NCBI RefSeq assembly: GCF_004336985.1
Contig: NZ_SJUO01000003.1
Coordinates: 1-64,000 of the forward strand
Origin: Exiguobacterium sp. SL-9
GTDB taxonomy: Bacteria > Bacillota > Bacilli > Exiguobacteriales > Exiguobacteriaceae
Direction of reading: 5' to 3'
DNA: 64,000 nt
The notes under the pieces were generated by a model that had not been told where the DNA came from, ran no database searches, and worked only from the letters and a program-made list of their open reading frames with translations. Position numbers and translations under genes: made by a program. This document shows, one piece after another, positions 16,050 to 24,610 of the stretch (the stretch's first letter is position 1; the number at the start of each line of letters is the position of its first letter).

Positions 16050-17507
16050 ATGGTGAATCATTTTGAAAAAATGAGCTCGTTACTCGTATCACGTATGTTG
16101 ATTGTTTTATTTTTTCTTTCTTATCCGATTATGGGTGCTTTGTACTGGATTGGAGAACTCGCTGGACAAGACACAGTCCGTTTTATTGTGACGGGATGTA
16201 TCATTCAGCTTGCTTCATGGGTTGGTTATCGTTTCTTTGTCGAACGTACTTGGTTAAAGTACGGACTTGTCACGTTAATGTATATTGCGGCTTCAGCGAT
16301 CATCTTGACGCTGCCGGGTGACGCGATTCAAAACATCGTCTTTCTGTACATCGTCTTGATGTTGATGTACTTGAACCGCCATCTTGTGTTATACGGTAGC
16401 GTTCTCGCTCTAATCGTATCAGTCGTAGCTGTAGGCCTGGGCCGATTTTCATTTACAACGCCAGTTGACCTCGTCATTTGGTTCACGGTGCTCACGATGG
16501 CGTTGTTTGGCGCATACTTTGTCTCATTTTTTGGCGCAAAGTTATTGCATGAGACGTTCACACAACAAGAGAAAGCAGAACAACATGCGAGTGAAGTGGA
16601 ACTCACGATGGCGAAGACGACAGCGAGTGCGACTACACTCCACGGGGCTGTATTCACGATGAGTGATTCCGTCGACTCTGTCACACATGCCTCAGAACAA
16701 GTGACCACACAAATCGGTTTGATGACGAACCGGACGTCTGAACAAGCAGGGTTGATTCAAAACGTCGCATCACAAATCCAGTCAACGGTTCAAGCGTTTG
16801 AACGCATGCAACAGCAACTTCAAGAGACAACTTCCCAAGTGAACGGCGTCTTACAAGATGCCCAAGTTTCACATGATAATATGGATTCAACGGAACGATC
16901 GCTTGCTGAACTGAATGTAAGTATCGGCGAAGTGAATCAAGCGTTTAAAGGATTGACAGAAAGATTTCAAGAAGTACGAAGTATCACCGGTACGATTCAG
17001 CAAATTTCGTCTCAAACGAACCTGCTGTCGCTCAACGCATCGATTGAGGCGGCACGAGCAGGTGAACACGGGAAAGGGTTTGCCGTCGTCGCGACCGAGA
17101 TTCGAAATTTGTCGGCCCAAACCGCGCAAGCTTCGGCTCAAATCAATGACATCATCCAGCTTGTCATGCAAGAAGTACAAGTGACAGAACGGGCGATCGA
17201 TGGCAGCACAGAGCGTTTATCGGCACAAGAAGAACAAGTCCGTAAGAGTGGGACATCGATTCTTTCGATGATCCAGACGACAGGTACGGTCGCTGGGACA
17301 GTAGATGAAACATCGACACAGCTTCAAGTCGTCGCTTCACAACTGAACAAAGTCCATCAAGTGACCGGCCAAATGTCGGCGTTGATGAATGCGCTTGAAG
17401 TGAACAGTCAAGATGTTCATGTGTTGACGATGTCGCAACAAGAGGCATTGCTCTCATTAAAACATCAAATTGAAGAATTGAACGAGATTGCGAACGAACT
17501 CGTCTAA
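16050..17507 (+). CDS. Methyl-accepting chemotaxis protein
   Basis: 485-residue chemoreceptor. The N-terminal 165 residues contain about six closely spaced membrane helices rather than a two-helix periplasmic sensor, then a long cytoplasmic coiled coil. The hairpin tip contains [18 protein letters not shown] and [15 protein letters not shown], the CheA/CheW interaction region. No HAMP domain is evident between membrane part and coiled coil. It likely senses something in the membrane or energy state, but this is inference. A SigD-like promoter is upstream and a hairpin follows. Confidence 0.92.
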   Translation: MVNHFEKMSSLLVSRMLIVLFFLSYPIMGALYWIGELAGQDTVRFIVTGCIIQLASWVGYRFFVERTWLKYGLVTLMYIAASAIILTLPGDAIQNIVFLYIVLMLMYLNRHLVLYGSVLALIVSVVAVGLGRFSFTTPVDLVIWFTVLTMALFGAYFVSFFGAKLLHETFTQQEKAEQHASEVELTMAKTTASATTLHGAVFTMSDSVDSVTHASEQVTTQIGLMTNRTSEQAGLIQNVASQIQSTVQAFERMQQQLQETTSQVNGVLQDAQVSHDNMDSTERSLAELNVSIGEVNQAFKGLTERFQEVRSITGTIQQISSQTNLLSLNASIEAARAGEHGKGFAVVATEIRNLSAQTAQASAQINDIIQLVMQEVQVTERAIDGSTERLSAQEEQVRKSGTSILSMIQTTGTVAGTVDETSTQLQVVASQLNKVHQVTGQMSALMNALEVNSQDVHVLTMSQQEALLSLKHQIEELNEIANELV

Positions 17508-17510
17508 ACG

Positions 17511-17546
17511 ATGGATACGCCTTTACAAATAGGCGTGTCCATTTGC
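17511..17546 (+). terminator. Hairpin after the chemoreceptor gene
   Basis: 12-bp stem ATGGATACGCCT/AGGCGTGTCCAT with one T-G pair, 8-base loop; only a weak T-tract follows, so termination may be partial. Confidence 0.5.
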
Positions 17547-17609
17547 GTATACATCTCTTCTAAAACGGGAAAAGTCTTGCGTCAGTCAGAACATGAGGAG
17601 GAACAAGCT

Positions 17610-17894
17610 ATGGAAATTGTCATCACTGCTGTCTTAAAGGCACATCCGGGGAAAGAAGACGAGTTACGGCAAGCGCTCGATGAAGTCATTCCCCCATCGA
17701 GAGAAGAGGAAGGGTGCTTGACGTATGTACTCCATGAGTCAATCGATGCACCAGGTACGTTCGTGTTCTATGAAAAATACGAAGACGAGACGGCACTCGA
17801 CCATCATATCAACTCACCGCACTATCAAGCCTATCGAAAACGAGCCGAGACGTTGCTTGCCGTCCGTGACGTGTACCGCCTACGTGAAGTCTGA
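17610..17894 (+). CDS. Antibiotic biosynthesis monooxygenase (ABM) domain protein
   Basis: 94-residue ferredoxin-like ABM domain protein of the quinol monooxygenase (YgiN) type, with EEGCLTYVLHES and FVFYEKYEDETALDHH segments typical of the dimeric family. ATG-17610 follows GAGGAGGA; the frame stays open upstream to 17511 but without a ribosome binding site and across a hairpin. It is 14 bases before the VOC gene, probably in the same transcript. Confidence 0.85.
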   Translation: MEIVITAVLKAHPGKEDELRQALDEVIPPSREEEGCLTYVLHESIDAPGTFVFYEKYEDETALDHHINSPHYQAYRKRAETLLAVRDVYRLREV

Positions 17895-17908
17895 AAGGAG
17901 AAAATCCG

Positions 17909-18793
17909 ATGATCACGCAACCGATTATCCCGTGTATTTGGTTCGAAGGCGACGTCGAGGCGATTGCGGAGTGGTACGCGTCGACGTTTCCTGATTCATT
18001 TGTCGACTATACGACGAAACTTGCAGATACGCCGTCGGGTGAGACGACGGTTGTGACCGTCTCGCTGTCGGGGCAGTTCTTTCAACTGCTCGGCGCTGGT
18101 CAGCTGAAAGAACGTAACCCATCCATTTCCTATATGATCACGTTCCCGACGTCGGAAGAAGTGGAGACGCTTTGGAACAAACTTGTGGACGGGGCAGACG
18201 TGCTCATGCCACTCGACACGTATGATTTCAGCGAGCGCTATGGCTGGTTGACAGACAAACACGGTGTCTCCTGGCAAATCATGCATAGCGGCGGGATGGA
18301 CATCCAGACGGTGACCCCGTGCTTCTTGTTCGTTGGGGACGTGTTCGGACGCGCCGAGGCGGCGATGAATGACTGGATCTCCATCTTCCCGGATTCATAC
18401 GTCCTGGAAGACCATATGATCCGTTACGAGGCGGCAGACGGTCCGGAGTTGGAAGGGAAGCTCAATTATGCCCGCTTCGTCTTATCCGGACGCGAGTTTG
18501 TCACGATGGACAGCGCGGAGAACCATCAATTCGCGTTCAACGAGATGCAATCGCTCATTGCATTTTGTGAGTCGCAAGATGAAATTGATGAGTATTGGGC
18601 CAAGCTGTCGGCCGTTCCGGAAGCGGAACAGTGCGGCTGGCTCCAGGACCGTTATGGCGTCTCCTGGCAAATCGTGCCGTGGGAGATGGAAGAGATGTTG
18701 ACGACCGGTACAAAGGAGCAGTTGGCGCGAGTGACCGAGGCATTCTTGCCGATGAAAAAGATCGATATCGCCGCGTTACGAAACGTCTACTGA
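17909..18793 (+). CDS. Two-domain VOC (PhnB-like, 3-dmu-9_3-mt) protein
   Basis: 294 residues forming two tandem PhnB-like VOC domains. Each half ends in the same signature, YGWLTDKHGVSWQIM at about 110-125 and CGWLQDRYGVSWQIVP near 250, and starts with PCIWFEGDVEAIAEWYAS or PCFLFVGDVFGRAEAAMN. Such proteins lack an assigned reaction. AAAGGAG lies nine bases before the ATG. Convergent with the LtaS-like gene, sharing a terminator region. Confidence 0.87.
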   Translation: MITQPIIPCIWFEGDVEAIAEWYASTFPDSFVDYTTKLADTPSGETTVVTVSLSGQFFQLLGAGQLKERNPSISYMITFPTSEEVETLWNKLVDGADVLMPLDTYDFSERYGWLTDKHGVSWQIMHSGGMDIQTVTPCFLFVGDVFGRAEAAMNDWISIFPDSYVLEDHMIRYEAADGPELEGKLNYARFVLSGREFVTMDSAENHQFAFNEMQSLIAFCESQDEIDEYWAKLSAVPEAEQCGWLQDRYGVSWQIVPWEMEEMLTTGTKEQLARVTEAFLPMKKIDIAALRNVY

Positions 18794-18794
18794 C

Positions 18795-18834
18795 AAAAAA
18801 CAAGCCGTCCCGATTACTTCGGAGCGGCTTGTTT
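18795..18834 (-). terminator. Terminator between convergent VOC and LtaS-like genes
   Basis: Stem AAACAAGCCG/CGGCTTGTTT with an inner TCC/GGA extension; on the minus strand it is followed by TTTTTTG. It overlaps the last codons of the minus-strand gene. Confidence 0.8.
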
Positions 18835-20643
18835 GTCGTTTTGTTGGAAGTTGGACAGTGCGTCCTTCTCGATGATCGTATCGGATAAACGGAGCTGTTC
18901 GACGGCCTCGTCAATATACGGTTCGCATGCTTGAAGCGGCAAGTCATCGCCGGTCTCGACCGAATAACACATACCGCTGCCGACCGACTCCGTCAAATCC
19001 GGTACGAAATAGAGGTCTTCGTAGCGGAACGAGCCGTTTCGGAACACGGTCAAATTCGGATCATCGTCGAGGAGTGAACTTCCGAGCATATAGGTCGGTG
19101 TCATCCCGAGCAAATCGAGGATGGTCGGGGCCAGGTCGACTTGACCGCCGTTCGCCTCCACTGTCTGCCCTTGTTCGAGCCCAGACGGTTTAACGAATAA
19201 CGGGACGGAGCGATCGAGCTGAAACAAGTCGACCGTGGAGTCGGCGTCCGCTTTCACGGCCATCTCGTCTCCTGCCATGGTCAGGCCGCTATCGTGATCA
19301 CCGTAAAAGACGACCAAGGCGTCATCCCATATTCCGTTGGCTTTCAGTCGTTCGACCATGAGACCGACGGCGGCATCGGTGTAGTGGACGGTGTGGTAAT
19401 AGCCTTGTAGGAGCGGGTCGTCATATCCCGATAAATCCAACCGTTTCTCCTCGTCTGGTATCTCATACGGTGTGTGGCTCGTCAATGCGACCATGAACGA
19501 ATAGAACGGTTCGTCCAACGTGTCCAAGTGGTCGACCGACGTCGTCAGAAACTCTTTGTCGCCGACAGCCATCCCGATGACAGGCTCGGACGGATAATCG
19601 TCTTGATGGAAAAAGTGGTTGTAGCCGATTTGCTCATAGAAATTAGAGCGATTCCAAAACTCCTTGTCGAACGCATGCATCGCGGCCGTGTCATAGCCAG
19701 CTCGTTTTAACTGTGCAGGCAAGGCATCAAACACGTTCGTCGCATACTGCGTATACACCGAACCTGATTTGACAGGATAAAGCGAGGCGTTGACAGTAAA
19801 TTCCGCATCGGACGTACGTCCTTCATGCGTCTGATGGTAAAAATTCGGGAAGTACAGCATCTCATCGCGAAGCGCGTTCAAATGCGGTGTCAGCTCTTGA
19901 CCGTTGACCGTCTGGCCGATCACGGACGTTTGGAACGACTCGAGCTGGACGACGATGACGTTCGTATCGGCTGTGGCCTCAACCGGTTTGGTCGCGAACG
20001 CTTCGATTTGGTCGCGCTCGCGTTCCGTGAGATTGTCACCGAGGTCAAAGGCATCCTGAATACTGCGAAATGCATCGAGCCCGTGATAACCCCAAAACCC
20101 GAGCTGATAATACTCGCGCATGTTCGAGATTGGAGTTTGCCGATTGTCTGTGTCCGCGTAATAAACGGCAGTCGGGACGGTAAAGACGAGGAGGCCGACG
20201 AGAAAACCAGTTACTGCCAAGCGACGACCAAGACGTTTCGACTCCGTGACCGGGTGTCGCTTCATATAGAAGAGGACAGCCGCATAGACGAGCAAATCCG
20301 TGAACAAGAGGAAGTCGGGTGCTTGAATTAGAGTCAAAAAGCCGCCACCGACGTCTCCCATCTGGCCGATGTCCGAGAGCAAGGCAGCCGACAACAAGTT
20401 GCCGAAATAGCGGTAGTACCAGACGTCCGAGATGAGGAGCGTGCTGTGCAAAAATAAAGACGCGAACAAAATCCAGCGACGTGTTTGCGGTTTGACGAGT
20501 AGCGCCCAACTCGTCATCATCAAGATGGTCGCGAGGTTGATGAATAGAAAACTGACATCGAACGCGCTCGCGGTCAATAGGCTGAAGAGGAACAGCTTGG
20601 CGAGGGAGAGCGATAAGTAACTCCAATAATCGAGATATTTCAT
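18814..20643 (-). CDS. LTA synthase family phosphoglycerol transferase
   Basis: 609-residue membrane sulfatase-fold enzyme of the LtaS family, which transfers glycerol-phosphate from phosphatidylglycerol to build lipoteichoic acid. Five membrane helices lie within residues 10-170; the extracellular domain begins near 225 with VIVVQLESFQ (metal-binding Glu), the catalytic Thr in EGRTSDAEF, and the YGDHDSGL metal motif. The ATG follows GGAGGCC. Bacillales usually hold several LtaS paralogs (synthase, primase, stress-induced); which one this is cannot be decided from sequence alone. Confidence 0.92.
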   Translation of the reverse strand: MKYLDYWSYLSLSLAKLFLFSLLTASAFDVSFLFINLATILMMTSWALLVKPQTRRWILFASLFLHSTLLISDVWYYRYFGNLLSAALLSDIGQMGDVGGGFLTLIQAPDFLLFTDLLVYAAVLFYMKRHPVTESKRLGRRLAVTGFLVGLLVFTVPTAVYYADTDNRQTPISNMREYYQLGFWGYHGLDAFRSIQDAFDLGDNLTERERDQIEAFATKPVEATADTNVIVVQLESFQTSVIGQTVNGQELTPHLNALRDEMLYFPNFYHQTHEGRTSDAEFTVNASLYPVKSGSVYTQYATNVFDALPAQLKRAGYDTAAMHAFDKEFWNRSNFYEQIGYNHFFHQDDYPSEPVIGMAVGDKEFLTTSVDHLDTLDEPFYSFMVALTSHTPYEIPDEEKRLDLSGYDDPLLQGYYHTVHYTDAAVGLMVERLKANGIWDDALVVFYGDHDSGLTMAGDEMAVKADADSTVDLFQLDRSVPLFVKPSGLEQGQTVEANGGQVDLAPTILDLLGMTPTYMLGSSLLDDDPNLTVFRNGSFRYEDLYFVPDLTESVGSGMCYSVETGDDLPLQACEPYIDEAVEQLRLSDTIIEKDALSNFQQNDKQAAPK

Positions 20644-20732
20644 AAAAGGCCTCCAAACGGTACGGACAAAGTGTATTCTCTGTCATGTACCTGTTCGAAG
20701 GAGGCAAAAAACATGAGGGTGTGCGATTTTGA

Positions 20733-20760
20733 AAATAAAAAAGCGAGGCAGCGCCTCACT
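20733..20760 (-). terminator. Intrinsic terminator of the minus-strand VOC gene
   Basis: On the minus strand AGTGAGGC/GCCTCGCT with a 3-base loop followed by TTTTTTATTTT; overlaps the stop codon. Confidence 0.8.
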
Positions 20761-21154
20761 TGATTAAAAAGGTGTCCCGCAGCTCGATGATCGTGCCTTC
20801 CGGGGCTTTCAGTTTACTTAAATGGCCATCGACGACGAAGTAGATGTTCCCGCCGTGCTTCGGTAAGAACGTCACACCAAGGTCCTCGAGGCGCTGTACT
20901 TCCGCTTCGAGGTCATCGACGTAAAGCGCGAAGTGGACTGGACCAGCCGCGTGTTTCGAGTATGGTGACAACGTCTCGTCGACTTTGGCCGTTTGGAGCT
21001 CGATGTAAAAGTCGCCGAGTTTGAGCCAGCTGTTGAACGCGCGCGTATGAAAGTCGGGCGACTCCTGAACGAGTTCGAAGCCGAGTGCTTCATAAAATTG
21101 TTTCGACGCCTCATAGTCGGGCGTCTGGATGCAGAGATGGTGGATTTGTTTCAT
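20756..21154 (-). CDS. VOC (glyoxalase-like) family protein
   Basis: 132-residue single VOC domain beginning MKQIHHLCIQTPDYEASKQFY with the usual VOC metal His and ending GTIIELRDTF with the terminal Glu; metal ligands are therefore plausible. The start at 21154 is downstream of AAAGGAG; the frame stays open further upstream without support. Lactoylglutathione-lyase-like, but substrate unknown. Confidence 0.85.
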   Translation of the reverse strand: MKQIHHLCIQTPDYEASKQFYEALGFELVQESPDFHTRAFNSWLKLGDFYIELQTAKVDETLSPYSKHAAGPVHFALYVDDLEAEVQRLEDLGVTFLPKHGGNIYFVVDGHLSKLKAPEGTIIELRDTFLIK

Positions 21155-21214
21155 CGTGTCACTCCTTTGTTTCATTTTATCGAATCGACGTTCGGAACGG
21201 AACACCGGTTCAAC

Positions 21215-21502
21215 TTACACCATCACTAGCGTATTGAGTAGTAAGAAAAGCAGGAAAATGGATCCTGAAAATATTAATACGCCCAATAATATGTTCCCTT
21301 TTTCGTCTTTAAATTTTTTGATATAAAAAATGGAAAAAATAAGTAGTACAGCCAACAGAATGGTCAAAGAAAGAAAGAGCAATGTAATCGAGTAATTCGA
21401 TATGATTCCAAAATTGAAAAAGAATTCAGATATGAAAATGAATAGAAAAACTAAAGTCCCTACTAACAATGAGTAAAAATAAAGATTGCGATTAATGTCC
21501 AT
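21215..21502 (-). CDS. Small AT-rich membrane protein of unknown function
   Basis: 95-residue protein with three hydrophobic helices (about 9-29, 37-62 and 70-93) joined by short polar loops (KKFKDEKGN). I do not recognise a family. ATG at 21502 follows AAGGAG. The stretch is visibly much richer in A and T than the flanking genes, with AAA/TTT/ATT codons dominating, which suggests recent acquisition. Confidence 0.65.
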   Translation of the reverse strand: MDINRNLYFYSLLVGTLVFLFIFISEFFFNFGIISNYSITLLFLSLTILLAVLLIFSIFYIKKFKDEKGNILLGVLIFSGSIFLLFLLLNTLVMV

Positions 21503-21550
21503 AACTAAACACTCCTTCTTCACTAGAGTTATAAAACTATAACGTCACGT

Positions 21551-21597
21551 CAAACAGAGACAGCCGTCATAAGTCGGACGTCCCTGTTTTTTTGGTC
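21551..21597. terminator. Hairpin with T-run between small membrane genes
   Basis: ACAGAGAC/GTCCCTGT stem (one G-T type pair) with an inner hairpin, followed on the plus strand by seven T. It overlaps the 3' end of a minus-strand gene, so its working direction is unclear. Confidence 0.35.
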
Positions 21598-21833
21598 GTT
21601 GTGTGTTGGACAGCGTTGCCCGCCCTGAAAAAGAGGACGATGGCAGCCACTCCGAAAATCGAGATGAACACGTTTTGGAGCAGCACATCGATGAACATCG
21701 GCTCGCTCGAGAACGTACCCGTCGCAATCTGAGCATTCCAGCGGGTGAACGTGGCGATGCGTTCGAGCGTATACAAAAGTCCTGACATGAATAGGCAGGC
21801 GGTGGCCGCCAGTAACAGCGTCAATCGATTCAA
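21567..21833 (-). CDS. Small membrane protein of unknown function
   Basis: 88-residue protein with two hydrophobic helices (about 4-24 and 48-70) and a polar C-terminal tail (QHTTTKKTGTSDL). It starts with TTG at 21833, preceded by a perfect AAGGAGG, which supports translation. No family recognised. It precedes the AT-rich gene on the same strand. Confidence 0.65.
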   Translation of the reverse strand: MNRLTLLLAATACLFMSGLLYTLERIATFTRWNAQIATGTFSSEPMFIDVLLQNVFISIFGVAAIVLFFRAGNAVQHTTTKKTGTSDL

Positions 21834-21897
21834 GAAATGACCTCCTTGGATGTGCTATCCTGATTTTACCATTTTCTTTAGCGGGGGGAACTCCTAT

Positions 21898-22386
21898 TTA
21901 TCGTTTCACCGTGAGCGGCCGCAATTGCTTGACCCGAGTCAAGACGATCCAGCCGAGCACGGCTCCGGTCACACTTGAGGCGAGGAAAGCCGGGAAGAAG
22001 AACAGCGCGCCGAATTCGCTCCCCATCAACACCTTGGCGTACGGGACGGCGATGAGCGAGGCGATGAGGCCGGTCCCGATGACTTCACCGAATGCGGCGA
22101 ACATGACTCGATTCGTTTTCATGAAAAATACGCCGGCCAGAAGCGCTCCAATCATACCGCCAGGGAACGCCAAGAGAGACCCGGTCCCGGTCATGACACG
22201 GACGAGTCCGGTCACGAACGCGACAAGAACGGCGCCGATTGGCCCGACGGTGACGGCGGCGATGACGTTCACCATATGTTGAATCGGATAGGCACGGGCG
22301 ACACCGGTCGGAATCGAGATGAACAGGGAACCGATGACGGCGATGGCGATGAGCATCGCCATCCAAGTGAGTTGTTGAATACGCAT
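21898..22386 (-). CDS. thiW: Thiazole ECF transporter substrate-binding subunit ThiW
   Basis: 162-residue integral membrane S-component for hydroxyethylthiazole uptake. Typical features are the N-terminal LTWMAMLIAIAVIGSLF, the PIQHMVNVIAAVTVGPIGAVLVAF segment and LLAFPGGMIGALLAG. ATG at 22386 lies seven bases after AAAGGAG. A TPP riboswitch with a terminator hairpin precedes it, which confirms the link to thiamin salvage. The shared ECF module (EcfA/A'/T) is not in the window, so it must be supplied from elsewhere in the genome. Confidence 0.93.
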   Translation of the reverse strand: MRIQQLTWMAMLIAIAVIGSLFISIPTGVARAYPIQHMVNVIAAVTVGPIGAVLVAFVTGLVRVMTGTGSLLAFPGGMIGALLAGVFFMKTNRVMFAAFGEVIGTGLIASLIAVPYAKVLMGSEFGALFFFPAFLASSVTGAVLGWIVLTRVKQLRPLTVKR

Positions 22387-22402
22387 AGATAGTCTCCTTT
22401 CA

Positions 22403-22440
22403 AAATGAAAACGCCACTTCTCCAAGTGGAGAAGTGGCGT
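22403..22440 (-). terminator. Riboswitch-controlled terminator upstream of thiW
   Basis: Perfect 13-bp stem ACGCCACTTCTCC/GGAGAAGTGGCGT with a 4-base loop, followed on the minus strand by TTTTCATTTT. Part of its 5' arm can pair with the 3' end of the TPP aptamer (CACTTCC/GGAAGTGG area), the usual expression-platform design. Confidence 0.85.
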
Positions 22441-22463
22441 GGAAAGACAGACGAATCCCACAC

Positions 22464-22543
22464 CACTTCCCTACGCTGGTATGAGCCAGATCAGGTTCGA
22501 AGGGTCCGGCGCGTGCCGTCTCAGCCCGAAGGCTCCCCTAGTA
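22464..22543 (-). promoter_or_regulatory. TPP riboswitch of thiW
   Basis: On the minus strand the aptamer reads GGGGAGCC, GCTGAGA, GACCC, GAACCTGATCTGG, ATACCAGCGTAGGGAAGTGG, all conserved blocks of the THI element. With TPP bound the terminator at 22403-22440 should form and stop thiW transcription. Confidence 0.95.
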
Positions 22544-22559
22544 GTCGTTTATTAACATG

Positions 22560-22568
22560 AGTATAGCA
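22560..22568 (-). promoter_or_regulatory. Extended -10 promoter of the thiW riboswitch transcript
   Basis: On the minus strand TGCTATACT: TATACT preceded by TG, about 20 bases upstream of the aptamer. Confidence 0.5.
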
Positions 22569-22573
22569 TACCG

Positions 22574-22894
22574 TCATTTGATGCGGTCGAGCTTTCGCGG
22601 TCGGAACGTGACATAGATGATGCCGACGAACAGGCCGTACAGCAAAAGGGAGAAGACGAGATTGATCAACCATGGCAGTGTCCCCATGAACACGGCGACG
22701 GAAGCGTTTTGAAACCAGACGAGCGAGAGCGACAGCCCGACAAAGCTGAGAACGAGCGTTATCCAAAAGCCGACATCCCGGCGCTTGAACAGACGCCAAA
22801 CGAGCAGCCCGATGATGAGACTGACGACGGCGGTCGCCCCTAAATACATATATAAGATGGCATCGACCGGGTATGAGTAATACACAACGTCCAT
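22574..22894 (-). CDS. Small membrane protein of unknown function
   Basis: 106-residue protein with three hydrophobic helices (about 8-28, 36-56 and 68-92) and a basic C-terminus RPRKLDRIK, presumably cytoplasmic. ATG at 22894 is preceded by AGGAGG. No family recognised. It lies 87 bases downstream of the lipoprotein gene on the same strand and may share its transcript. Confidence 0.7.
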   Translation of the reverse strand: MDVVYYSYPVDAILYMYLGATAVVSLIIGLLVWRLFKRRDVGFWITLVLSFVGLSLSLVWFQNASVAVFMGTLPWLINLVFSLLLYGLFVGIIYVTFRPRKLDRIK

Positions 22895-22981
22895 ATCGTT
22901 TCCTCCTAGAATCAATAAATGAAAGAGAGCGTGCCTGATATGAGACACGCGGTCCGATGGTGTGACTGAGTGTCCCGTGAG

Positions 22982-23728
22982 TCATTCATTCTTCTCGAGC
23001 AGGTTTTCATAATCCGTCTCGCTCCAAAACAGTGGGGCAATCGACTCTGGCCCTTTGAAAATCTCCCCGTCTTGGTCGTAGACGATGGCGTAGCCGTCCT
23101 CGACTTCAAAGACAATCAAGTCGGCTTTCACTTCCTTGACTCCGTTTCCAGCGATGATCACATTCTCGAGCGGGTCGCGTGCGACTTGCACGCCCCATTC
23201 GTCGAGCTCGACGATGAGCGCGGACGTGTAGGCGTGGCGGTTATAGACCGCCTGAAACTCGTCTTCGGTCAGGACGACGTCCGTCGGTGGGGCACTCGTT
23301 CCATATTTTCGTTTCTCGATTTCTTCGACGAATTGCAGGAACGATGCTTCTTGCCAAAATAGTGGCGCGACCGACTCGGGGCCGTTGGCGATATCCCCAT
23401 TCTCACTTTCATAGACGGTGGCGTACGTACCGTCGTCGAGTTTGAACGGATGAATGTCGGCGTATGTATGATGGATGCCATCGCCGGCGATGACGACGTG
23501 CTCGAACGTCTCGCGGAACGGGGTGAGTCCATCGTTCTCGAGTGCCGTCAAGAGCGGCGTTACTTTTTCATATTGGTCGAAGACGTCCTTGAAATCTTCT
23601 CGCGTCCATGTGGTGATGTCTTCATACGATGGCTCATTTGTATCGGCCGGGACAATCGGTTTCTCGACTGGATCCGTGCATCCGGTAAGCAAGAACACAG
23701 TGAACCCGAGCAAGACTAGGCGTTTCAT
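22982..23728 (-). CDS. Lipoprotein with two duplicated domains
   Basis: 248-residue predicted lipoprotein: signal peptide RLVLLGFTVFLLTGC with lipobox LTGC (Cys near residue 17). The mature part contains two homologous copies of about 100 residues; each ends VVIAGDG..ADIHPF..DDGTYATVYESENGD..GPESVAPLFW in the first copy and the corresponding VIIAGNG...GPESIAPLFW in the second. No known family recognised. ATG at 23728 follows TAGGAGG. An internal tandem duplication with diverged copies suggests a binding role on the cell surface, but this is inference. Confidence 0.75.
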   Translation of the reverse strand: MKRLVLLGFTVFLLTGCTDPVEKPIVPADTNEPSYEDITTWTREDFKDVFDQYEKVTPLLTALENDGLTPFRETFEHVVIAGDGIHHTYADIHPFKLDDGTYATVYESENGDIANGPESVAPLFWQEASFLQFVEEIEKRKYGTSAPPTDVVLTEDEFQAVYNRHAYTSALIVELDEWGVQVARDPLENVIIAGNGVKEVKADLIVFEVEDGYAIVYDQDGEIFKGPESIAPLFWSETDYENLLEKNE

Positions 23729-23820
23729 CAATCAAACCTCCTAAAAAAGTTACAGTTTTTTCCTATTACCAATAAGCGTAGCATGTATGCCGGCTATTGA
23801 GAACCCGGGTACTTTCTCGC

Positions 23821-24513
23821 TCAGGGTTGCCGCTTCAAGTAACGGTCGAGTGCCGCGTGAAAGCGTTGTTGTTGCGCCAACGGGATATCATGATTGGAGG
23901 CTGGACCATATCGAATCAGATGATAAAGCGAGGCGTCGATATCCGTCAGCTCGATGCGTTCGAACCAGTCGACGACCGTCTCATTCGTCCGAAGCTTTAG
24001 CTCAGGGGCGAGCGACGCGTTGAACGTGATCAGCCAATCCCTCAGTTCGATATTCGTGAGCATCGGGAACGTCTGTGCCTTAATCGATGTGTCCGCGTTG
24101 AGCGACAGTGGCGCAAAGGCATTCTGTCTACTAGAGAACGTGAATCCTTTTCCCCGTTGACGACGCAGCCATCTACGCACGCCATAGACGGTCAACCCGA
24201 CAGCAGCGAGGAGAGCGAACAACGTGCCGAGTCCGCCGGGGTCATTGCCATTCCCGCGACCGAACTTGAATTTGAGCATCTTTTCCTTCGGGCGAGGGTC
24301 TCCCTCAAATTTGGGCCCTGTCGTTTTCCCCATATCGATGCCGCCTGTTTGCCGCTTATCCTCTTCTTCTCTGTTCACTTCCGTCACGTTAATTGGAGCA
24401 GGTGTATTGATCGTTTGAAACCAACTGAACGTCGTCTTGCTGACAAAGACGAACGTCACAACGAGACAAGCTGTCACAACAAGAAATCCTATAAATCGAG
24501 ACGACCACTTCAT
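23821..24513 (-). CDS. DUF4129-like membrane protein, divergent from moxR
   Basis: 230-residue protein with an N-terminal membrane anchor (about 7-27), a charged low-complexity region, a second membrane helix near 98-116 (LGTLFALLAAVGLTVYGV) followed by RRWLRRQRGK, and a C-terminal cytoplasmic region ending LYHLIRYGP, which resembles the end of DUF4129 domains. In many bacteria moxR, DUF58 and a transglutaminase-DUF4129 gene form one module; here the transglutaminase part is missing and the gene is divergent. The family call is tentative. Confidence 0.55.
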   Translation of the reverse strand: MKWSSRFIGFLVVTACLVVTFVFVSKTTFSWFQTINTPAPINVTEVNREEEDKRQTGGIDMGKTTGPKFEGDPRPKEKMLKFKFGRGNGNDPGGLGTLFALLAAVGLTVYGVRRWLRRQRGKGFTFSSRQNAFAPLSLNADTSIKAQTFPMLTNIELRDWLITFNASLAPELKLRTNETVVDWFERIELTDIDASLYHLIRYGPASNHDIPLAQQQRFHAALDRYLKRQP

Positions 24514-24610
24514 CTTTTCCCTCCTTATCGGAATGTTCAGACTATTTATTGTCTATATTACCATAAACAGGTAAACTGCGAGTAAGACACATGTAACGGA
24601 GGGGAACGAA

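Noticed and set aside
19825-20331. 168-codon plus-strand frame inside the LtaS-like gene
   Set aside because: Antisense shadow of the LtaS-like gene; composition is Arg/Asp/Val-rich as usual for reverse-complement frames of this genome.
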